DNA of 64,000 nt from Cichorium intybus (taxonomy: Eukaryota > Streptophyta > Magnoliopsida > Asterales > Asteraceae): NCBI GenBank assembly GCA_023525715.1, contig CM042009.1:123446819-123510818 (forward strand), read 5' to 3'. Of this stretch, positions 56,875 through 64,000 are shown in pieces; position 1 is the stretch's first letter, and each line of letters opens with the position of its first letter. A model generated the notes under the pieces. That model ran no database searches. It saw only the letters and a program-made list of their open reading frames with translations, and had not been told where the DNA came from. Both the position numbers and the translations under genes were made by a program.

Positions 56875-58102
56875 CTACAATAAACAGAATTTTATTAGTT
56901 TAATTAATCCTTTTAAATAATTACCCAATATATTGTTTATTAAGGCTAGGACCCAAAATACCCCAACTATGGTGTGAAGAGGGATGCCGTAATCACAACA
57001 TAATGGTCATTAAGGTAGATAATACACTTATCAATTTCATCTTATGAAATTCCTAGATCTGTTGAGACACATTGAACTGTTCAATGACATGTTTAGTCTC
57101 GGATGTGCCCCACTGTTTGTGACTGGGATGCTGAGGATCACAAACCGGGTGTGAATAATTATGCAAATTAGCTTGGTACTCTCGAAGTCGATTGCCATCT
57201 CTAATTAACGTGCCAGTTAACCACACATACTCCGTTAATAATGACAAAATCGAGAAACCCATTGCAAGTCTTTGCGGACCCCAGTTGGCGTGCCGGTAAA
57301 CCACACACGCTCCACCAACGTTCCACAAAGTGCAATGTGCAATTCCATGGATTAGCACAAATTCACATTTTTTAACCTAAAGTAACTAGATTGGGTTTTA
57401 TTTAAGGTTCTAGTACTTTCAATTATAGCATTATACTTTTAAGAGGCTTAGCGGTTCTATCAAACCCGTTTGGCTAACGACACTCGACTGATCAGGAGAG
57501 CGGTGGGTAAGAGTGGATACCCATTAGACTGCCATTTTATAGGCAGTCGCCTTATACCCTCTTTATAGGACAGTTTTGTGAATGAGGCCTACTAGCAGTA
57601 AGACTAACCAATTTTCTTATATATAATTAATTAACTTTTAATCATAAATATATAAGATATATTTTAATCTTATTAAAATATTTTAGATTTAATTTTGTAA
57701 TAATTTTCACAAATTTTAAGGAATTTTTGAAAATTTAATTTAAATCTTTAAGCTGATTTAATTGATCTTTTAATTAACAATTAATTAAACTAATTAAATA
57801 AAATATAGGCATCACAAAATTAATCAAATTAATTACCTATATTTATCCCTAGATTTCGAGATTTACAAGATATGGATAAAGGATTCTAGTTATTTAATTA
57901 ATCAGCAATTACCAAAAATAACAATCCTAATCTGGGCAGCAAATCAAGCAAATCAAGGGGGGAATAAAGGGGTGGCGGCTAGGGTTAGGAAACCCTAGCC
58001 TAGTCCACGAAATTTAGGCCATCCAAGAGAGTTTTTCGCAAAAACACTCAAGGCAATAATCATTCAAGCAGTTTATATCAATTTCACAAGAAAACAGCCT
58101 AT
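56875..58102 (-). other. Copia leader (untranslated)
   Basis: This is the inverted relative of 14629-15964. It includes the ACCGGCACGCC/GTGTGTGGTTTACC-type repeats (57205-57320) and a segment with CTGATCAGGAGAGCGGTGG (57488) found in the other copia leader. Confidence 0.82.
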
Positions 58103-58114
58103 GCTCTGATACCA
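58103..58114 (-). promoter_or_regulatory. Primer-binding site (initiator Met tRNA)
   Basis: The minus strand reads TGGTATCAGAGC one base from the LTR end. Confidence 0.92.
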
Positions 58115-58115
58115 C

Positions 58116-58885
58116 TGAAGGGTTTTCTAGCAAACAATGAACAAACAATTTCTTATGGTTCACATGCAACCATAGAAAGATCTATGTTTTCTTCTATAAA
58201 GATAATAAACTAAAAAACCTAAAGCCAACAATTATTTCTAAAGATTAAGACAAGAATTACAAACCTTTGAATCTTGTTCTAGAAGCTAGCAGCACAACTG
58301 TCCTGCCTCAAATGCAAGTCACACCCAAAGCAATGGAGAAGGCAGTCCAGCAGAGTAATCTGGGTTAAAAAAGGTGGCACAGGTTTTGAGCCTCCAGAGG
58401 GTTCCTTATATAGCCTCCAAGAGGCTACAGCAAAAACCCTAGAGAAGCCCCTTAATGGACAAGCCTGTTATCCATTTGGGCAAGCCTCTAAGAACCCTAA
58501 CTAGGGTTTCGAAATTATGGAGATGGCCTCCATAATTTCGCCCAACTTGAGGATTCCACTGGCTAGCCTTTTATTCAACTATTGAATAATTACAAACCCA
58601 GTCCCTATAGTTTTAATTAATTAATTTAATCGCTGAATTAAATCCAATTAATTGTAGTTAAATCTTAATTAATTATTATAGTTTCTAATTAATATATTAA
58701 CACTTAAATATATTAATAAACCATTTAATTAATTCTATTGATTTATTAAACAATTAATAAATCAACCTTTTACTCTACTGAACTCTATCCTAACCTTCAG
58801 CTATGAGGGCAACCCAAATGGACTTTGCTTCAATTAACAAGATAAATATAAATATAAAGTCATGGCTTAGACACCTAATCCAACA
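58116..58885 (-). repeat. Copia family B LTR
   Basis: TGAAGGGTTTTC...CTAATCCAACA on plus, 770 bp. It is the closest relative in this window of the solo LTR split between 5279-5375 and 21507-22152. Confidence 0.92.
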
Positions 58886-60212
58886 TAAGGAACATGCAAC
58901 ATAATCATTGTACATTTATCCATGTCATACACATTCATTCATTCAACATAATACTATTATCAAAAAACTACAAGGGGGAGTATGGTTAGTCACATGTCAG
59001 TCGAACTCGACCTAATGTACAAGTATATCGGTATAGTACCCGAACAATACACACTTGACTGGAAAACAATCTACAATAAGTTTTCATATGTATAAGCACT
59101 TGTAGGTCAACCTCACTGTTTCTAGATAACCTTAGCAACACTATGAGACTTCACAAGGACCAATAAGTCACAATTTAATTCAATGTAATTACGAGGAATA
59201 TCTTCTGTTAAAAAGACATGTCGCATCCCTACATATGAATGTGTTGCTTTTCAGTGTATCATATACAAACTCATCAGAGTCTCAGACGCTACACGTCGCG
59301 TCTTCTAACCTTACGTGTCACATTATGCCACCACGTCTCATTTTCTAACATAACGGGCCGCGTTCTCTGTGAACGACCAAATCCTGGTTTGTTCTGTTTC
59401 AGACCGGTCCAGATCTCATAAGGTCCTTTTTCTAGTCACTTTCGGGCATCATAATCAGGGTATTAAGGTCTAGGGGTCCCAAGGCTCAACTTGATTGTCA
59501 AAACACTACCAATTTTGAATTTTAACTACAAATCCCCATTTCTCACTTTAGGGACTCAAAACTTATGCTAGAACTTCATTAACAAGAAGCTTACCTTCAA
59601 TTCAAGAATGTGATTACCAATCTTTGAAGTTCCTCCTTTAATTCTCCTTGTTGCCCCTCAACTTCATGCTCTATAACATCAAACCTTTGTTCCCTCTCTT
59701 TGTGGTGCAAATATAGGTGTTTGAGTAAATATGACCGGCTTAACCTTCTAATTGGATATTTACTGTGAACATCGACGCGTCGTGTTCCTCATGCATCGTG
59801 TTATAAAGTTTTATTCGATGTGGTCTCACTCTATTATCTTTTAGCATTGTACTTATAAACATGGACAATATTAACATCATAAAATTATTACACGTTGTGT
59901 TCCCCATCCTAACACATCATGTAATTTTGGCAACATATACATACTTGACCAATTTGCCGTTTTCACCCCCCCCCCCCTTTTCCTTCATACTTATTAATCA
60001 ATCCAAAACCACATCCGAGCAAGGTTACAACACTTAGTTAACACTTCTCACAAGGCAATGCATGAGATTTTATAATATCTACAATATTGACCAAAATTCC
60101 CTTTTAGTCAATTTAATCTTCAAACACAACTAATAAAGTTTTGAAACTTCATTTAACTCAAAATAATGACATACCTTCTAATATTGCATAGGCCACAAAA
60201 ACAGATGTTACA

Positions 60213-60560
60213 AGTCCCCCCACTCCCCAGGTCAAAAGATTATGTCCTTAGAATCCTTGTTAAAATAGGTATGCGTATTTGGACTTAAACTCCTCCTTGG
60301 GCTCCAAAGTTACATCCAAACCTTTATTATGTCACCGTTGAACTTTCCCAATTCCAATTTTTTTTCAGAATCTCGTTTCCTTACTGTCTAAAATTCTTTC
60401 CGATTGTTCCTGCTATCTAAGTTTTTCATCCATTTCAATTTCCGCCAATGGTAGTTTTTGGGATTCATCTAATAATATTTTCTACTAGCATGACACATGA
60501 AATACGTCGTGTATGCCTTGAAGTTCATTAGAAAGCTCAAGGAAATAAGCAATGGCTCAC
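60213..60560 (-). pseudogene. Gypsy pol 3' end remnant (integrase tail/chromodomain region)
   Basis: The minus strand reads ELQGIHDVFHVS then DESQKLPLAEIEMDEKLR with stops between, matching ELHGIHDVFHVS and IPLAEIEVDEKLRYPEQ of the intact chromovirus polyprotein. It lies directly after the LTR and polypurine tract, as expected for the 3' end of the element. A second copy is at 62077-62424 because of the tandem duplication. Confidence 0.85.
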
Positions 60561-60752
60561 CGTTTCTAGATAACCTTAGCAACATTATGAGCCTTAACAA
60601 GGACCAATAAGTCACAATTTGACTCAGTGCAATCATGAGGGATTTTTTTTGTCAAAAAGATGTGTCACGCTCCTACATATGAACGTGTCACATTCTATGT
60701 ATCATATACAAACCCATAGGTGTCTCAGATGCTACATGTTGCGTCTTCTAAC
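60561..60752 (-). repeat. Diverged piece of the partner gypsy LTR
   Basis: It aligns with 59122-59315 (CTCAC.GTTTCTAGATAACC onward) at roughly 80% by eye. Lying after the pol remnant in the same orientation, it is what remains of the other LTR after a large internal deletion. Duplicated at about 62425-62616. Confidence 0.8.
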
Positions 60753-60961
60753 TGTAACGTCCCAAATCCAGTAATAAATTTTTTTGTTTAAAAGCGGTTC
60801 AAATACATAAAATGGGTTACCAAGTAAAACCAACCAAATTAAAACTTGTTATTCAAATATTAGAAATCGTATTTATCAAAACATTTAAAACATTATCCAG
60901 CGAAAGACTTAATTATCAAAACCTCAGATGCGGTACAGTCGCGCCGTGCTCTAAGCTCAAG
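60753..60961 (-). repeat. Start of a third gypsy LTR (duplicated copy, cut at the tandem junction)
   Basis: TGTAACGTCCCAAATCC opens an LTR that is identical to 62617-62825 and stops at the duplication junction. Confidence 0.82.
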
Positions 60962-62825
60962 CACTTGTAGGTCAACCTCACTGTTTCTAGATAACCTTAG
61001 CAACACTATGAGACTTCACAAGGACCAATAAGTCACAATTTAATTCAATGTAATTACGAGGAATATCTTCTGTTAAAAAGACATGTCGCATCCCTACATA
61101 TGAATGTGTTGCTTTTCAGTGTATCATATACAAACTCATCAGAGTCTCAGACGCTACACGTCGCGTCTTCTAACCTTACGTGTCACATTATGCCACCACG
61201 TCTCATTTTCTAACATAACGGGCCGCGTTCTCTGTGAACGACCAAATCCTGGTTTGTTCTGTTTCAGACCGGTCCAGATCTCATAAGGTCCTTTTTCTAG
61301 TCACTTTCGGGCATCATAATCAGGGTATTAAGGTCTAGGGGTCCCAAGGCTCAACTTGATTGTCAAAACACTACCAATTTTGAATTTTAACTACAAATCC
61401 CCATTTCTCACTTTAGGGACTCAAAACTTATGCTAGAACTTCATTAACAAGAAGCTTACCTTCAATTCAAGAATGTGATTACCAATCTTTGAAGTTCCTC
61501 CTTTAATTCTCCTTGTTGCCCCTCAACTTCATGCTCTATAACATCAAACCTTTGTTCCCTCTCTTTGTGGTGCAAATATAGGTGTTTGAGTAAATATGAC
61601 CGGCTTAACCTTCTAATTGGATATTTACTGTGAACATCGACGCGTCGTGTTCCTCATGCATCGTGTTATAAAGTTTTATTCGATGTGGTCTCACTCTATT
61701 ATCTTTTAGCATTGTACTTATAAACATGGACAATATTAACATCATAAAATTATTACACGTTGTGTTCCCCATCCTAACACATCATGTAATTTTGGCAACA
61801 TATACATACTTGACCAATTTGCCGTTTTCACCCCCCCCCCCTTTTCCTTCATACTTATTAATCAATCCAAAACCACATCCGAGCAAGGTTACAACACTTA
61901 GTTAACACTTCTCACAAGGCAATGCATGAGATTTTATAATATCTACAATATTGACCAAAATTCCCTTTTAGTCAATTTAATCTTCAAACACAACTAATAA
62001 AGTTTTGAAACTTCATTTAACTCAAAATAATGACATACCTTCTAATATTGCATAGGCCACAAAAACAGATGTTACAAGTCCCCCCACTCCCCAGGTCAAA
62101 AGATTATGTCCTTAGAATCCTTGTTAAAATAGGTATGCGTATTTGGACTTAAACTCCTCCTTGGGCTCCAAAGTTACATCCAAACCTTTATTATGTCACC
62201 GTTGAACTTTCCCAATTCCAATTTTTTTTCAGAATCTCGTTTCCTTACTGTCTAAAATTCTTTCCGATTGTTCCTGCTATCTAAGTTTTTCATCCATTTC
62301 AATTTCCGCCAATGGTAGTTTTTGGGATTCATCTAATAATATTTTCTACTAGCATGACACATGAAATACGTCGTGTATGCCTTGAAGTTCATTAGAAAGC
62401 TCAAGGAAATAAGCAATGGCTCACCGTTTCTAGATAACCTTAGCAACATTATGAGCCTTAACAAGGACCAATAAGTCACAATTTGACTCAGTGCAATCAT
62501 GAGGGATTTTTTTTGTCAAAAAGATGTGTCACGCTCCTACATATGAACGTGTCACATTCTATGTATCATATACAAACCCATAGGTGTCTCAGATGCTACA
62601 TGTTGCGTCTTCTAACTGTAACGTCCCAAATCCAGTAATAAATTTTTTTGTTTAAAAGCGGTTCAAATACATAAAATGGGTTACCAAGTAAAACCAACCA
62701 AATTAAAACTTGTTATTCAAATATTAGAAATCGTATTTATCAAAACATTTAAAACATTATCCAGCGAAAGACTTAATTATCAAAACCTCAGATGCGGTAC
62801 AGTCGCGCCGTGCTCTAAGCTCAAG
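60962..62825. repeat. Tandem duplication, copy 2 (1864 bp)
   Basis: See copy 1. At its right edge the sequence continues into the rest of the gypsy LTR (CTCAAGCCAGCAAAA), showing that this copy has the original right junction, while copy 1 has the original left junction. Confidence 0.95.
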
Positions 62826-64000
62826 CCAGCAAAATACCTAAAAAATAGTTACGGTGAAAGAGTAAGCACAAAGCTTAGTGAGTTCCCCAAAATACCACAT
62901 GATCCATTTTGTAACACATAATCACAAAAGGTCTTCGGGCTTACCCCGAAGAACCTGACTCACGGGCTTGCCCGTATCTTGTCCTTTCCTTGACTCATGG
63001 GCTTGCCCCGATCTTGTCCATTCCTTGGCTCACGAGCTTGTCCCGATCCTACCCATTTCTCGACTCACGAGCTTGCCCCGATCTTGTCGATGAACACGTA
63101 AGGCACATACATCACATTATTACAAAAAGTAATAAAGCTACCTACGCATGCAACATCACACATAGTATAGTGAGAAGACCCACCTGATCCGTAAAGCCAA
63201 ACAACACTCCTCATGCGCGTCCACGGATCCGACAACACGAACGTCCTAACAAGATAAACTCTACTCAAAACTTCCTAAATCCCAAACAGGATAATCCTAT
63301 AAGACCGGTATCCAAAACCCTCAAGTTTGACCAAAAGTCAAACTGGTCAAAAGTCAACGGTCAAAGGTCAAGTCAACAAAAGCCAACAGCACAGTTAGCG
63401 CAGTTAACTCCCTAAGTTAATGTTGCTAACTATGAACATGTCTAAAGTCCATTAAGTTCTTAATCTATTCAGCCAAGGTCTTAATCCTTCCAGGGACCTT
63501 CCAGGGACCTTCCAAACAGTCAAAAATCCATAAAGATCCTAACTTTATCCTTCCAAACTTCACCATACAAGATCAAGAACAAGTTTCAAGTCCAAGGTGG
63601 TCTAAAACTAACCAAAATCCCCATAGAGAGTTCGACTTACTCTCTAAACCATCCCAAAGGTTCAATTCAGAGATTTAAGGCATAAAGTTTCCAACTTTAT
63701 CCTTCCAAACCATAGATAAACACTACAAGGGACCATTACGCTCATTCAATCCATAAGAACATACTTAAATCATAAGAACAATCATAAAAATGCATAAAGG
63801 TGAGAACTTGACTCACAGTGGTCCAGAAATAAGGGCTTTAGCTGATCTTCTCTTGAACAAAACTCCCAAGCAACAATTTGTATCTTCACAGCATCATAAA
63901 CTCTTCAAAAATCCATCCAAGAATGCCAAAATCATCAAAAATCACTCCATATGGTCTAGAGAGAGAAAAATCACGAGTTGGGGGCTAAAATGTTGCATTT
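62617..64000 (-). mobile_element. Third gypsy LTR, running off the window
   Basis: It starts TGTAACGTCCCAAATCC in the same way as the other chromovirus LTRs read on plus. No coding sequence to the window end; it includes a tandem array at 62935-63090. It is inserted in the diverged LTR piece after TTCTAAC. The element type is inferred from the LTR start and length. Confidence 0.7.
62935..63090. repeat. Tandem array in the third gypsy LTR
   Basis: Four to five imperfect units of about 32-36 bases contain GACTCACGGGCTTGCCCCGA and TCTTGTCC. Confidence 0.88.

Larger units (their letters stand above)
56245..58885 (-). mobile_element. Truncated copia (family B): 5' LTR, leader and partial gag
   Basis: Minus orientation. 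The 5' LTR (58116-58885), primer-binding site, leader and first part of gag are present. The element stops near 56245 inside gag with no pol and no 3' LTR, so no target duplication can be checked. The left boundary is approximate. Confidence 0.82.
55651..60212 (-). mobile_element. Gypsy chromovirus 3' LTR, split by a truncated copia
   Basis: On plus it begins TGTAATGCCCGACTAATTAAC, like the intact chromovirus LTR start, and ends ACAGATGTTACA at 60212. That end is immediately followed by the polypurine tract (minus strand GGGGAGTGGGGGGACTTG) and a pol 3' end. Excluding the copia insertion (about 56245-58885) it is about 1.9 kb, like the LTR of the intact copy. It contains GAGCCACTAGGGCTTA-like repeats (56160-56220). 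Confidence 0.82.
59097..60961. repeat. Tandem duplication, copy 1 (1865 bp)
   Basis: It covers part of the gypsy LTR, the pol end remnant, a second LTR piece and the first 209 bases of another gypsy LTR. It is near-identical to 60962-62825; the only difference I see is 12 versus 11 C in a poly-C run (59966 and 61831). AAGC microhomology occurs at both breakpoints. Confidence 0.95.

Noticed and set aside
59239..61286. Identical 60-codon frames at 59239 and 61104
   Set aside because: Both are inside gypsy LTR sequence and are identical only because of the tandem duplication; no protein motif.

Overview
This is a plant nuclear window made almost entirely of transposable elements. It has AT-rich spacer DNA, plant-type Ty3/gypsy (chromovirus and Athila-like) and Ty1/copia elements, Mutator and hAT DNA transposons, and captured fragments of plant gene families (ABCG transporter, G-type lectin receptor kinase, RabA-type GTPase). 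A eudicot fits best; the exact species cannot be told from sequence alone. No intact single-copy host gene was found. The only long intact reading frame is the 1536-codon gag-pol of one young gypsy element.

Layout. (1) 1-30267 is one Mutator-like element (MULE, minus strand) opened by later insertions: a 3-kb solo LTR (282-3296, TSD ATTTA) and a 22.8-kb hAT element (5129-27946, TSD CTACCAGG). The hAT holds a reversed copia-type solo LTR (5279-22152, TSD GGGTG). That LTR holds a complete copia element (5376-21501, TSD CTAAA), whose 5' LTR holds an intact chromovirus (5652-14163, TSD ACAGG). A further LTR-like insert (23452-25735, TSD GGATG) splits the hAT transposase gene. Every insertion has its own matching target duplication, so the order of events can be read directly. 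(2) 30268-43702 is AT-rich, gene-poor DNA with an ABCG fragment, a 163-bp tandem duplication, a decayed copia RT/RNase H relic, a large TA/TATATG microsatellite, an LTR relic and a small TIR element. (3) 43703-55359 holds two abutting Pack-MULEs, each with 9-bp target duplications that overlap each other. The first carries lectin-kinase and Rab fragments plus a copia solo LTR. The second carries a 245-codon frame and has a pol-less Athila-type retrotransposon in its right TIR. (4) 55651-64000 is a decayed gypsy element invaded by a truncated copia, followed by the start of another gypsy LTR. Its middle is duplicated in tandem (two near-identical copies of about 1865 bp).

Two themes cut across the families. 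Several coding relics (copia 15965-19998, Athila-like 48083-51214 and 51994-53184) have many in-frame stop codons but almost no frameshifts, consistent with decay dominated by C-to-T change at methylated cytosines. LTRs of unrelated families repeatedly carry tandem or paired, CpG-rich, semi-palindromic motifs near the presumed TATA box.
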